A DNA stretch of 64,000 nucleotides from Isoetes taiwanensis (Eukaryota > Streptophyta > Lycopodiopsida > Isoetales > Isoetaceae), in the NCBI GenBank assembly GCA_021234155.1, contig JAJEKV010000017.1:9305525-9369524 (forward strand), in the 5' to 3' direction. Positions 1 through 11,156 of this stretch are shown piece by piece (the stretch's first letter is position 1; each line of letters begins with the position of its first letter). Position numbers and translations under genes: made by a program. The notes beneath the pieces were generated by a model. It worked only from the letters and a program-made list of their open reading frames with translations. It made no database searches and was not told the DNA's origin.

Positions 1-665
1 AGTCGACTATGCTTTTCCCGTGTGTAGTTTGGCTTGCGAATTCCCCTCATCCTTGCCATTTCTGTGGCCCGTTGGCTATAACTACTTCTGTTGCTGTACA
101 TACTTCTATTAGTAGTTCCCCTTTAGCATTAACTTCTGCCTTATCTTCCGTATTTCTTTTCCATTCCCGTGCTCTCGTAATGTGTTCACATTGCCCATTT
201 GCTTTGTTCATGCTCATGATCTGTGCTTGTTCTTGGCCTGTTCTAGCATCCAGGTCCCCCATCAGTATCATAGGTCCCTGGTCCTTCCATTTCATCATAC
301 TTTCCCCTGGATCCATTAATTCCAGTCTGTCACTGTTTGGTGGGTAGTATGCTACAATGAGGATTAACCATTTCTTATTTTGCAGTTGCATGCCCAGTGT
401 CATGTATCTTTTATTGATACCCAAATGTAAAATACATACATTATTGGCTATACTTTCTCTTATATAGCATGCTAATCCTGCACTTCCTCTTCTTATCTTA
501 AAATCCTTGTCTTTCCAACACGTGAATAACCGGTATCCTTCTCCCTCTGGTAGTCTCTTGACATTATGCTTCCATGTTTCCACCAGGCATATTATGTCGC
601 AGTTATGAGCCTCCTCGAGTCATTCCCCATCATCCTACGGGTACCCTGTGCAGTTCCAGTACCAT
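1..665 (-). pseudogene. LINE ORF2 N-terminus: APE-like endonuclease domain (partial)
   Basis: The apurinic-like endonuclease nicks target DNA to prime reverse transcription. Visible signatures include ICLVETWKHN at the start (the catalytic Glu motif of the family), then RRGSAGLACYIRESI, the core VAYYPPNSDR, and MGDLDARTG. The last corresponds to the GDFNA..G motif carrying catalytic Asp. The domain runs into the left edge of the window, so the rest of ORF2 is not visible. A frame break lies near 583-600, where the first residues of the domain are in a different frame from the rest. Confidence 0.75.
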
Positions 666-972
666 ATGGTCAACGCCTCTTCCCTCTGGGTTGTTCCTTT
701 AGATTCTCTGTTTGTTCTGACCCATTGGTTACCCTTCTGGGTCGTCCCCTAGTTTTTGACGTTGAAACTGGGTCCATTTGCCCGTCTCGGTGTACATGTT
801 CCTCGCTCTCCCGTTTCCTCTTCCCCCCTTCTGTGTGCGGCTGTGTCACCGCGGGAGTCATCTCTACTAGTGTCACTCTATCCATTCCCTGTGTTGTCAT
901 TGTCGGGGTGTTGGCATTCCCCCCATCCTAACCCTTTGATCTTATGGCTTCCAGTCTCCCTGTGTTTTGGTT

Positions 973-1675
973 CTATCCCAGGATTGGCTGGTCCCTGATT
1001 TGCTTGTGTAGGTACACTTTCCCATGCCTGACTCCTGCTTGTATCCCTGCTTGATTCAGTTCCCTGGCCTTGGCCAGTTCTCTGCACAACCCCTGTTGCT
1101 GCATAACTGTTAGTGCTTTCTGTACTTTGATTCCGTTTCTCAATCTGGATCCCATGCACAGTATTTGTTCCTTGGCTGCCATGTCCATGAGCGTCAGATT
1201 TATGTGTCTTGCTCGTCCCCTCCATTGGCCCAAGCGTACTGCCTTGGCGATTATGCTTCGACGCTCTTTGAAAACTATTTCCATTACCTCTGCAGTAACT
1301 CGATACGTATCTTTATTAGGTTTCTCTGCCACTCCTATCAGCCTAACATCATGTTTAATCCTATTTTGTTCCTCGAATTCCATGATGTGCGGTTTTATTT
1401 TATCAAAAGATTCCCATGCATCTAACTCACACCTTATCTAGGTCAACCAACCTCTGCATGATGTTGGCTTTTTCTTCCTCGATTTCGTTTATCCTCTGTT
1501 GCATCTTTTTGCCCGTCCTCTCGACGCCTTGTATCCTAATATCCATGTTGGATATGGCTATCTTGTTGCGGTTAGCCGTTTTCACCAATGTATTGAGTGC
1601 CTCCATGCTTGGGATTCTGGTCTCTAGCTGCTTGTTCATCTGGGCCAAGAAATCCTTGAGATCTTGCTGGCTCAC
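973..1675 (-). pseudogene. LINE ORF1 protein, coiled coil plus RRM-like domain, frameshifted
   Basis: ORF1 proteins of L1-type LINEs are RNA-binding chaperones that trimerise through a coiled coil. The first 82 residues (1675 to 1427) are rich in heptad-spaced hydrophobics and charged residues and start MSQQDLKDFLAQMNKQLE. The second open piece (1383 to 973, 136 residues) has the RRM-like signature RLIGVAE, then AVRLGQWRGRARHINLTL and then ILCMGSRLRNG, which follows the pattern of L1 ORF1 RNA-binding domains. The two pieces are in different frames with a short gap, so at least one indel separates them. No CCHC knuckle is visible. Identification rests on motif pattern only. Confidence 0.65.
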
Positions 1676-2044
1676 TGATGCCTTTGCTGTATCCCCTTTC
1701 TTCTATTGGCTGTTGGCTGAGTGTTCTCCATTGAATCTTGGGTGTGATGTGTAGCGCTGACTTTCTTCCGGTTGTGGCTATGGAGCTAAGGATTCTACTC
1801 TGGTATCAAAGCCGTTTCATTTTCCAGAGTTTTATTTGTTATCATAACGGTACATTTTTTGAAAAACCCATAATTATTCTGCCTACTTCTCTGTATTATT
1901 TGATTTGCTATTTTCACAGTGCCCGTAAATTTGGTCTTTATTCCTTCCCGTCTGTTCTGATGATGAGAATATTTGGGGTCGCCAATCCGCTAATTCTGTT
2001 GGTTGGCTCAGTCACCTTTTGATTTGGTTGTGGTGTATCTTTTC

Positions 2045-2700
2045 TGTCGACTCGTCAATCACGCTTATGCATCTCACATGTACTGTATAGTGAGCCGTAT
2101 AGCGGTATAGCAGGGGTCGAGTTTATGGTGGCCCGGAATACCAGTTGGTGGGTCTAGCCCTCGCTACGGCAGAGGCTGGGCCTCTTTGTCCCGTATCTTA
2201 CTCCGTCCGCCTTTTACTCGATATGGAGGATATCATTTTGCTACTTACTTGGAATTTTAATCCTCTGTCCGTAGCATGATGTGGCCTTCTTGTTGACGTA
2301 TCAATCATGCTGATGTGGATCATGTCCACTATACCACGAGAGTTCGAGCTTATGGTGGTCCAGGATACCAGTTGGTGGGTCTAGCCCTCGCTATACCAGT
2401 GTACGGCGGAGGTTGGGCCTCTCTGTCCCGTACCTTACTCCGTCTGCCCTTTACTCGATATGGAAGATATCATTTGTTCCTTACTTGGAAATTTAATCCT
2501 CTGTCCGTAATGTGATGTGGCCTTCTTGTTGACGTGTCAATCATGCTGATGTGGATTATGTCCACTATACCACTCGAATTCGAGCTTATAGTGGTCCAGG
2601 ATACCAGTTGGTGGGTCTAGCCCTCGCTATCCTGGTGTACGGCGGACGCTGGACCTCTTTGTCCCGTAACTTGCTCCGTCCCCCTTTTACTCTCTGATGG
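2045..2700. repeat. Tandem repeat, about 2.7 units of ~236 bp, upstream of the LINE
   Basis: Three consecutive units begin near 2045, 2291 and 2527 (spacing about 246 and 236 bp). Each contains the same ordered blocks: a TGTTGACGT-like start, TCAATCATGCTGATGTGG, CAGTTGGTGGGTCTAGCCC, a TGTCCCGTA block and TCCTCTGTCCGTA. The array sits immediately 5' of the minus-strand LINE ORF1, where L1 promoters lie. A role as promoter monomers is inference. The last unit is incomplete and diverged. Confidence 0.8.
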
Positions 2701-2788
2701 GTGACATCCAACATCCATTCATTATTTGGGTATATCTATCGTGTTTTGTGTCGGGGGTTTCCCTATCCAGCATAGGATGTATGCACAA

Positions 2789-2810
2789 GATAGATAGATA
2801 GATAGATAGA
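2789..2810. repeat. (GATA)n microsatellite
   Basis: About five and a half copies of the tetranucleotide GATA. The stretch from here to about 3440 holds no recognisable gene. It is AT-rich and contains A-rich runs near 3330-3400. Confidence 0.9.
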
Positions 2811-3444
2811 AGCCTCTCGTCGCAGTGGGTCTTTTACCTTTGTTTTTGTTGTTTTATATCCCACCCGTATTTGTCAAGGCTCTTAATATCTGACTAAGCA
2901 TTCTGTTGTCGACCTGGGTTATGTGGCCTTCCTCGTCGCTGTATTTTCTGCTTCCCATTTTTGCGATCGCCACCCGTTGATCTCACATCCTGTACTCCCT
3001 GTCGCCAACAATATGGTTTGTATTCCTTCCACACTACAATTGTCTAACCTTTATCTTTGGGTGTTTTGCTAAGGGCAATCTTTTCTACTTCTATTCTGTA
3101 ACGCATTATACAGTCTAACTACAACTTCTCATTCTCTTAGAATATCTTATCAGCATAAAATAATTCGTGTTTATATAACAAACATACATTCTCCAGTCCG
3201 GGAGATATATTCGTACTCCTTTCTGAAGGTAGTATCCATTTTTATAAATCTCAAACCTTATGCACATGAGAATGACATATATTGGATGATTCGCGGGGAG
3301 GCTGAATCAGAAGAGTAGCATGAAGCAAAGGATTGACAAATAGAAAACAGGATCAAAAACAGAAAATAAACACAAAAAGAAAACACAAAAAAAATTTCAT
3401 GGTCGCCTGCTTGACTTCTTCCTGTCCGTTTACCCTTGATCTAT

Positions 3445-4212
3445 TCATTTGCCCGACTTCTTACATGTGGATGACTCTCCTATCTTCTTTTTCTTCTCGA
3501 CATTTCTCGCCATAAAGGCTCTGCATATGTATTCTGTAGGGTTTTTTTCACAGCAAAACACACAAACCTTTCCAAGATCACCGACCAGCAGCTCATATTG
3601 ATAGCATCCTGACTTCTGAATTGCAGCATTCATCTGCAGCCAATTGAAGCACTGCATCACTCTTTCCCTGTCCTGCTTCCTTACTGTATCGTTCTTGTCA
3701 GCCATAACTCCCATGACTTCCAACAGACGGAGGCTATACCTTGCATCTTTCATCGATTGGGAATGATGAATTCTATCACATAAAAGACAATGAACCCTAC
3801 CGCAGTTGATGCACGACGAAAGTCCTCATTCCAAACACAAGCAATCTTGCTCGCATATGCACCACGGGCCTGCCTCTTCAAGTTCTCGATTCCAAGGGAC
3901 CCTCGGCCTCTTCCTTGTTACCGGCTCATCAGTTGGCTGTGATTCAACAATTTTCTTGCCCTTATCCATATATCTTCAGTGCCATGTGCACGACGAGCTG
4001 GGTGCTTGAATTGTAAGAGAGTTGCTGTAGGATCTGCCAAATTCTTGAGGCGGAATTCGTCCTCGTCTTCCTTCTCTCTTATAGCCTGATAACTTGTAGG
4101 GTTTAGTTTCCTTGTTTCCTCCTTTATCACACCCGTCTTTATTAATTACTAGTCTTGTCTTATCTTGTCCTATCCCTTTTTCTGGTTTTTCGTATGTGTG
4201 TGTAAGAAGCAT
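3445..4212 (-). pseudogene. Cys-rich protein fragment of unknown family, frameshifted
   Basis: Minus-strand open pieces at 4130-3918 and 3753-3445 read as one decayed protein with a linking stretch in another frame. The linker (about 3870 to 3760) is strikingly Cys/His-rich (WCICEQDCLCLE, a stop, then CINCGRVHCLLCDRIHH). It leads into a 102-residue segment containing GKVCVFCCEKNPTEYICRAF. The spacing of CxxC pairs suggests zinc binding. The fragment lies downstream of the Penelope-like RT and of the LINE relic and could be the C-terminal zinc finger of either, but I do not recognise it. At least one in-frame stop is present. Confidence 0.35.
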
Positions 4213-4279
4213 CGTGACTGTGCCCTATAAACCTTTCTGACAATCGTACTCTGGTCTTTCACTCCTATGGCTAATCATT

Positions 4280-5940
4280 ATTAACGGCTCCCCCTGATAA
4301 ACGCATCCATGGAAATACTAAAGATTTGATTCCTCTTCAGTTTCCCCTTAGCTTTGATAAAAAAAAAGTATTTGGAATTTGCCCTTTCATCATCCTTAAG
4401 CTCTCTGATTTTTTATTTAAGCTGCCAAACTCTTGCAATTTTAATCTCTTCCCTTCTATTTGAATCTTGATTTGCTCCTGTTGATCTGGGATGGATAGAT
4501 GCAACTATCTTCTCAGATTGTCCCTGAAGCTTTTCTTGGAGGTGCACTTGTTTACCCCAAGTGTTAAGCTAGTTTTTAATGTTTCTTGCTAAGTGAATCC
4601 ACCAGTCCATCCAACCTACTCGAGTTGTTGGCATAGAAATACTGTATCATACATGTTCAAACTTATTCAAACAATATGCATGATCTAAAAGATTAGTATT
4701 CAGTTTGAAGAAAGGGTTCCTCTTATTTGTATTGTTCCCCTGATCTCCAGAAGTTGAGGGAAATGGTCAGAAAGAGTGAATCCATTAAGATTTGAGATCC
4801 TACTACTAAGATTCCATAAAAATTTCACTAAGATAAAACCTATCATGCAAACAGTGAATAGGATCATCCATCCTTTGGTTGAACCAGCTGTGAGACTAGG
4901 AGTTGTTTTCTTGATTAGACAAGGGTCTAAGATTCGTGCTTCTCATATAGTCATATGTCACCATATTGAAATTCCCAGCCATAACACATTCCTCATAGGG
5001 AACATGACTTAGACTGTTCATTCTGTGCCAAAAGAGAAACCTGTCACCTCTTCGATTGAAAACATAAATGTCAATGAAGGCAATTCTGGTGTTTCCAAGG
5101 TTTCCATGAAGGATTTGCCACCTCCCATCATTATCATGCATCATCTAGATGTTTGAGAGGTTTAAGCTATCTCTCCAAGCAATTGAAATACCTGCAGAAT
5201 TGTTATTTGCTTTGATAGCCCAAAGCCTAAAGCCTGGGGAAAGAGTGCTCCATAATAATCTTTCAAAATCGTCATTGTGAAGTTTATGTTCCTGAAAGAA
5301 AACAATGTGAAAAGCAATAGAGGAAAGGCAAACTTTAAGCCTATCACGCTTTGCATTGGAATTTATGCCTTGGAGGTTTCAAGAGAGGCACTTAATATTA
5401 GTATCCATAAAAAGGGATTTTCTTGTGCACCCTAGAACTCTTCCTGGTAGGTTCAGCGTTGTTATTCTTCTTCTGCTTTTTCTTGCTGTAGGTGATCGTT
5501 TTCCAATTTTCATCCTCTTTTTTGTCTAAAATTTCATCATAATCAATAAAGTTAGGGACAGAGTTGTTGGAGGTGTCATCACTGTCATAGTTGAAGTTGG
5601 CCCAAAAATCCTCTTCATTGTAAATATAATCCACCATAATATTATCTGTTTGGCCTTCCTTGTTTTTGACATTTTCAATCCTACAAAGGGTTTGATAATC
5701 ATAGGCCATATCCTCTGATCATGATCTAGAGAATTGTGAGAGATATGAGAGAAGCTGGATTCTCCATATTCTTTCACCCTTTCTTGCACTACAGAACCAT
5801 CTTTGTTCTAATCATATTCTTCAATTCTAACTCCATTCTCTTCAGCTTGATCATGATCCCCAATACTAATATCATTTATGGGCATAGTTGCCTTTTTGAT
5901 CTCGAATACTGCAACACCTTCTTCTTTAGTCCATAGCTAT
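4280..5940 (-). mobile_element. Degenerate plant L1-type LINE, same family as the 32.7-37.9 kb copy
   Basis: Read right to left, this holds an acidic ORF1 C-terminus (5709 to 5398, ending in a Lys-rich tail), the endonuclease domain (about 5390 to 4896), and the linker before the reverse transcriptase (about 4440 to 4350). The segments align with the better preserved LINE at 32.7-37.9 kb: NLQGIN, QEHKLH, NSAGIS, then GRWQIL and AGNFNMV, and finally IRELKDDERANSKYFF. Several stops and frameshifts break it. The RT is absent because the copy ends at about 4280 on its 3' side, and no poly(A) tail is visible. Confidence 0.75.
4896..5390 (-). pseudogene. LINE endonuclease domain (decayed)
   Basis: The segment reads NLQGINSNAKRDRLKVC at about 5385 and, after frame changes, ends with AGNFNMVTYDYMRSTNLR at about 4930. 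This is the APE-type endonuclease core with the GDFNM motif, altered here to GNFNM, so the metal-binding Asp appears to be lost. It lies between the ORF1 tail and the RT linker of the same dead element. Confidence 0.7.
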
Positions 5941-6030
5941 CAAAGCCATTTGTTACGAACTTGTTGATGATGCCAACAGCATCAACTTGAACCATCTGGC
6001 TGAATATTCATTTCCAATCTCTTTTTTAAC

Positions 6031-8197
6031 CTATAATTCATGGTGTTGATTGGCCCTTTTCATATAATCCCATGTGGCAGTACAGATCTGCCTCATGACT
6101 TGGCAAATTCCATTGCCACCATATAATGGTATATTTTCATAGCACCTTGTAATGTCAGCCACAAACACCTGCTCAATTTTCGTAGGAAGATTCAATACTA
6201 CATCATAAATAGAATTGACAACCCAGCAGGGCACTGCCTTTCCAGGAAGCAGAGTGCATACTTTAGCACATATCATTTTGGAAATGTCCGGCCATATTTC
6301 GAGAATACAGTTAAGTACCGCAATGATAATATGGGATATTTTTGTATAAACTGTGTTATGTGCATTCGTAGTCCATCGGAAATCTTTTTTGTGGGCCTTA
6401 AAGATGCCTATAGGTACGGGAGACCATCAAATTCAAAGTCTACGTTACCAATAAGTTCTTGTATTTTCTCTTTAACTCTGGACTTGATTCTCTCGGGTGC
6501 GGTTTCTACCAATGAAAAATGTTTGCTGCATAGTCTCTTGAGGGCCAGGGTTCTGATAAAACTCGGGCATATGAATGCCGGGTTGTTGGATTCTTTATCT
6601 ATACCCGATATATAGAAGTTTTGGCATAACCATTCCATGTTGTTAATAATTGCCTTGTCCTTAAGAGCAAATTTTCTTGTGGAATCCTTACTGTATGCTT
6701 CTTTTACTTCTGCCAGAGCTTTGTCTACAACCTCATCTTTGATGACTGATCTGTTATTTTCATGTATTATGTATGTGTATTTGTGCATTTCAAATAGTGT
6801 GTTACAGATATAGACGATTTTCTCCTCAAATGCTTTACTTTCCAGCACTCTATTAGGGATATGATTTAATCCTTTTTTGAACATTCCTCTCAGTGTAGCA
6901 TTATGCATTAGATTCAAATCTATGGTGCATATGTATCATGTTTGGCTATCAAGAAATCTATTGAGCGAGGGATTTTTGCAAGGGCATTTCACTTCGCGGT
7001 CAGTGGCAAAGATGATGTACGGCTTATAGCACATATGTTGAAGGCATTTAGTATACTTCCAACTGAACATGGTATCTGCCATTATTTTTTTACCATTGTC
7101 TCCAAGGATCTTAATCATGGTAGCTGAGATGATTTTGGGGAGACAGATTTTGTCCAATATCTTTGATAGAAATGTGCCATGGACAATTTTCCTTTTGTCC
7201 TTCTTTCCAATGTATCCCAAATGCACTCGTCCTATGTTGTCTTTGCAGATGATTTTTCTGATCTGCAACACATAAACAGCACCCACTAATTATTTAATAC
7301 TTCCTACTGGTATTAGCCAGCAGAACCTCCCTTGGATTTCCAGCCAGATTATAGGCTTTTGGTTTATATGCTCGAATGGAATATGAGGTCTTTGACCTCT
7401 TTTTTGGAAAAATGGAATGTAGTTACTGTATAGTATTAATCATACAGCTCATTTTCATCTACTTAAAGTATACGTAATATACAACATGAAAATTGAGAAG
7501 TAAAAGCACATAACATGATATTTGCAAGATAAATGCGCTTAAACTGTGTCATAGAAGGCAACTAACCTTTTTCTTATTAGGCACTGTACTTCGAGAACTT
7601 GTCCTGCGGTAAAATCCTTAATATCAATGCTTGCAGCCCCTTTAGAGACAGGATCAGATGTGCTCAAACTTTCCACACTAGCACTTTCACAGGCCTTGAT
7701 ATTGCTTGTGCCCGGAGCATAGTGAGATGAGGAGGTTGTGTAACCTTGCTCTGTGAGCTGCTACCGATACTTGCATGCGTTTTTCTTGTGTATCTGCTAT
7801 GGCTGTTGTGTTCTGCTCTTGGTGTCTTCAAGAATGAAATGTGTTTGATGGTTTTTTCACATATATCATTCATCTTATTTCTCGGTTTTGAAACCATGAA
7901 ATCAGACCATGGATCTGCTGCAAGAAGCCTGGTCATGTCTAATAAAGAACTCCTGACTTCTAAATAGGACAAATATGCCATAATGCTCTTCTTAAAGGTA
8001 GTCTTGAGCATGTTTCGGAATGAGTACATTTGCACAACACATGACATGTTAGGAAATAACAAATCAAGGTTGTTAAACATATACCAGACTGCATGGTCAA
8101 GCCATGTCATGTTGTCTCTGCATCCATTTTCTCTGGCACGGCTGGCCTTACTTCCACCCCTTGGTGTTTCACATCCGCATTTCAGATATGGGCACAT
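6031..8197 (-). pseudogene. Penelope-like element reverse transcriptase (decayed)
   Basis: Penelope-like elements encode a reverse transcriptase related to telomerase. The minus strand shows, in order: a 177-residue N-terminal open piece (8197 to 7664), a segment with CPCKNPSLNRFLD (7286 to 6936), the segment LNLMHNATLRGMFKKGLNHI at about 6920, a helical stretch, then GIFKAHKKDFRWTTNAHN at about 6410-6360, and finally VFVADITRCYENIPLYGG at about 6160. The last two match RT motifs 1/2 and A of Penelope/TERT-type enzymes (DI..CYE.IP). Frame changes near 6930 and 6410 and the loss of motifs B-E show a dead copy. No GIY-YIG nuclease was seen. The N-terminal limit is uncertain, and 7287-7663 could be an intron or decayed coding sequence. 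Confidence 0.65.
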
Positions 8198-8269
8198 CGC
8201 CTTTCTGTTGGATAAGCCATATGACTTTTTTGACTAATATATATGAAATGCTCCTTGTTGCACGCTTTA

Positions 8270-8705
8270 TCAAAGAATCTGCAACACGATTTTGATCTTG
8301 TCTTTTTTTACAATCTTTTCCATTTTTTCCGCAGCAACTTTTGTGGCAGCAAGTTGGGCCGGCGTTATATCTCCTAGCATGATCCAGATCTCTTTACTGA
8401 TGGGGGCCAGGGCACCAAAATTCTTTGAGTGCCATATCCCTTGATTATATAGCACACTTTGGCACTCCACAAGCCTTTATGGAATGATTGGATACATCAG
8501 AGAGTTATCGAGAGTAAATTGGAATCCATTTTCATTAACCTCCAGCATGTTGGCCTTTTCTTGTCCTCCTCTGAGAGTAAGGCATCCCCAAGCGGGTCAT
8601 CCTCTTGGCTTTCTTGTGCAAAATGCATATTATTATCTTCACAATCTTATATTCTTGTATATGTTTCTGATGTCTTCATACACCGTACATTCGTTGAGCA
8701 TGTGG
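8270..8705 (-). pseudogene. LINE ORF2 C-terminal tail, left half of the gypsy-split copy
   Basis: Immediately left of the gypsy array the minus strand reads ESHMLNECTVYEDIRNIYK. This is the second half of the reverse-transcriptase zinc finger whose first half (CRICNTGKVEDE) lies at 22.2-22.3 kb. After the CTCTC target duplication is merged, the two halves read in one frame, V-E-D-E-S-H-M-L-N-E-C. Further left, acidic sequence (QESQEDDPLGDALLSEEDK) and a Lys-rich tail ending near 8270 follow, with frameshifts. Where this LINE ends and the Penelope-like relic begins is not clear. Confidence 0.65.
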
Positions 8706-8710
8706 CTCTC
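8706..8710. repeat. Target-site duplication of the gypsy array (left)
   Basis: CTCTC directly precedes the LTR start TGTTGATGGC. The same five bases follow the outer LTR end at 22227-22231. Confidence 0.85.
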
Positions 8711-11115
8711 TGTTGATGGCAAACCTGGCTAAACCACCAACCTCAGGTCAAAGAAGCAATAGTCTTGGTCTAGGACCTCCAGATCACTTGAGGTGATCAC
8801 TCTATGCTCAAATATCTATGTTCAAACCCTCAGAAAACAAGATTTCACTGGTTTCCCTAAAGCTAAAAAAGCTAGTCTTGCTCAAACAGGCACAAAAACC
8901 AATGCATTTGACATTTTAAGCCCAAATAAGCATAGCATGATGCAATGACATGTGTAAAAAGTGCTGTGGAAAGTCTATGCAAAAAATCCCCATAGTTGAA
9001 GAGGAATATTGGTTCCTGACCAGGTCAGAATCTAGTCAATGGACTGGACAGTGCACTAATTTTTTCCAAATGAAAACAATAATGAAATTTTGACTCAACT
9101 GAGTTCTGACAGTGAGCCTAGGACCTGCATAATAAGTGCATGCTATTCACAAGGTGAAAAAATCAGTCTGCAATTTGAAAGACATGTCTGAGCATGAAAT
9201 GTCTATGAAATAATCGTGGATGACTTTGAAACATCGGTGATTGATCTTTTTTTCTTAACTTTTCAACTTTTCCTTTTCGAGTGATTGCACTAAATGCAAT
9301 TAGAACCTCAAATGCAACAAGATGCAGATATGTAGTCTTTTTCTTTCTATTTTTTTTGAAATAATTCAAATGCAAATGCAGCAAATAATATTTTCCAAGG
9401 TCAGATTTTCATTCAACTGGAAACAGAGTCACCACATTCGATGTTATGTAAATGATCAAGATGATCAGTTGACAAAACATCTCTAAAAACATGAATATTT
9501 GGATACAAATTGGTCATGATATGCCTCAGGAATGATTTCTTAAGGCAGGAGGATCTCTCAGCATGAATTTCGACTTCACTCTTCAGGTACTTCGTCTTCA
9601 AATCGCGCAAAAAGCCCACACTTTTATAGTCGAACAAACCCCTCTTTTAAAATCTCTGTTTCCGGCCGGATCTTGGCAAATTCGGAGTCTTGGCCACGTT
9701 TCTGGTTGGTTTAGATGTTTCTTTGGGTATAGAAGGACAGGAATGGTCAGCCAACGCAATGATTGATTAGTTTGATCGAACAGAAAATAGGTTCTTGGCA
9801 AGTTAGATCTTAGGTTTCGGAAGTTTTCCAGAGATGATTTATCCCACAGGCTTGACTCGAAAAAAATGACACAGGTATATAAGGAATAGCCTCGCTGGCA
9901 TTTCTAAATCTACGTGCCGTGTGGAGTGGATAGCCAGCCCGTGTTCTGGTCCACGTGCCCCACCGCCACGTCCGCAACTTGAGATGAGGTGGCTAGTGAT
10001 GTGTGGGACACGTCAGATAGGCTAGATTAGGGTAGATAGAACCCCCCCCCTTTTTTATCATTTTTATTTTGGCACGATTCCCAATGTCTTCAATATCTAG
10101 GTCAAAACAAGGTCTTTTTTGGATTTTCAAAGGTCAAAAGGGCATATTTTTTTGTGCTTTATGACATGAAAGCTTCATCTTGAGGAATAGAGCACATTGG
10201 TTTTTTGGGTGTAGTGGAGCTTGAGGTGAGATGGCAATAGGTTAGAATGAGGTGGCAAGGAGGAAGAACAAGGTTGAAAGGCTCATTTTCCAAGCATTTT
10301 GATCTCATGGTTGACCAACTTTTTGGGCTTGGTCAAAACTTGCCTAGTCATCATTTGATGATGTAAAGTGATGTGATGGTGTAGAATGATGTAATGATGT
10401 TGAGTGATGTAATGGTGTGGAGTGATGTGATGATGTGGACACTTGTCGCTTAGGTGGCAACTTGGTGGATGACATATGGAAATAGCAAAAAATGAGTGGA
10501 CCAAAGTAGCTTTGTAGGTGATGACATGTGTGTCTAGCCATCATGCCATGTCACTTAGAAGTGGTGACTAGGCAAATTCGTGCTTAGCTTTTCCTTCCCT
10601 TTTTTTTTTTGTATTTTGGCTAGCAAAAATGCTCTTTTAGCTTTGGCTACTTGGTGTGAAGTGCATGATAATGGAATGGTGTGATGAAGAATAGTGACAT
10701 AAAACTTGATGCTAGGCAATCTCTTTGGTGTAATAACTTTCTTGGAAATTGTGCCTTAGGTAGTGGTAGGTCAACTATGGAATAAGAGGCTATGTGTGAG
10801 ATGTATAATGGTATAGGGTGTGGAGATGCAAAGAGAAAGAAAAAAGAAAAAAGAATAAGGGTGATGGTATGTTGGAAATGAGGTCAATGTGAAGGAATAG
10901 AGTAGAAATGACAATATGAAGGAGAAAAATACCATTTTCATAGCTTGCAAACTTCATAGGGGTCTTCCAAACTTCTAGATGCTTAGATCCTCTCAATGTG
11001 TGATCTTGATTCCAGTTCAATGTCTTCACTTGGTTCTTCAACATAGTAACTTCTTTTTTCTGCAATATGAATAAGATTTGATGGCACCTTACCATGTTGC
11101 CATAGCAGGGCAACA
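8711..11115 (-). repeat. Ty3/gypsy LTR 1 (3' LTR in element sense)
   Basis: This LTR of about 2.4 kb starts TGTTGATGGC and ends GGGCAACA on the plus strand, giving the TGTTG...CAACA inverted ends. The right boundary is fixed by LTR 3, whose identical end at 22226 abuts host LINE sequence and the target duplication. It is nearly identical to LTR 2 (scattered substitutions and small indels), which points to a recent insertion. Low-complexity GATGT-rich sequence lies at 10350-10440. Small open frames inside look non-coding. A TATATAA-like box lies near 9872. Confidence 0.85.
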
Positions 11116-11139
11116 TCATGCTAAACAAGGAAAAGGAAT

Positions 11140-11156
11140 GGCTGGTCCCCTCAGCC
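11140..11156 (-). other. Conserved stem-loop near the 3' end of the gypsy internal region
   Basis: On the plus strand GGCTG, loop GTCCCCT, CAGCC. The same hairpin recurs at 19764-19780. A covarying version (GGGCCG, GTCCCCT, CGGCCC) sits at the matching place in the non-autonomous element at 30692-30710 and 32187-32205. Confidence 0.7.

Larger units (their letters stand above)
1..1740 (-). mobile_element. LINE, 5' part (ORF1 and start of ORF2), cut by the window edge
   Basis: This is the 5' portion of a non-LTR retrotransposon read right to left. A coiled-coil segment (1675 to 1427) is followed by an RRM-like ORF1 domain (1383 to 973) and then an endonuclease domain (about 665 to 47). The order coiled coil, RRM-like core, endonuclease matches the L1-type layout of animals and algae. 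Plant L1 ORF1 proteins more often carry a DUF4283 domain and a zinc knuckle. ORF1 changes frame near 1400 and the ORF1/ORF2 junction at 600-970 is broken, so the copy is decayed. The reverse transcriptase would lie left of position 1. Confidence 0.75.

Noticed and set aside
1801-1820. TGGTATCAAAGCCGTTTCAT resembles a plant initiator-Met primer-binding site
   Set aside because: No LTR end lies directly next to it and no gag-pol follows. It falls between LINE ORF1 and the tandem units.
10283-10544. His/Ser/Thr-rich frames repeated at 18.9 and 21.4 kb
   Set aside because: They are translations of a GATGT-rich low-complexity tract in the LTR, repeated only because the LTR is repeated.
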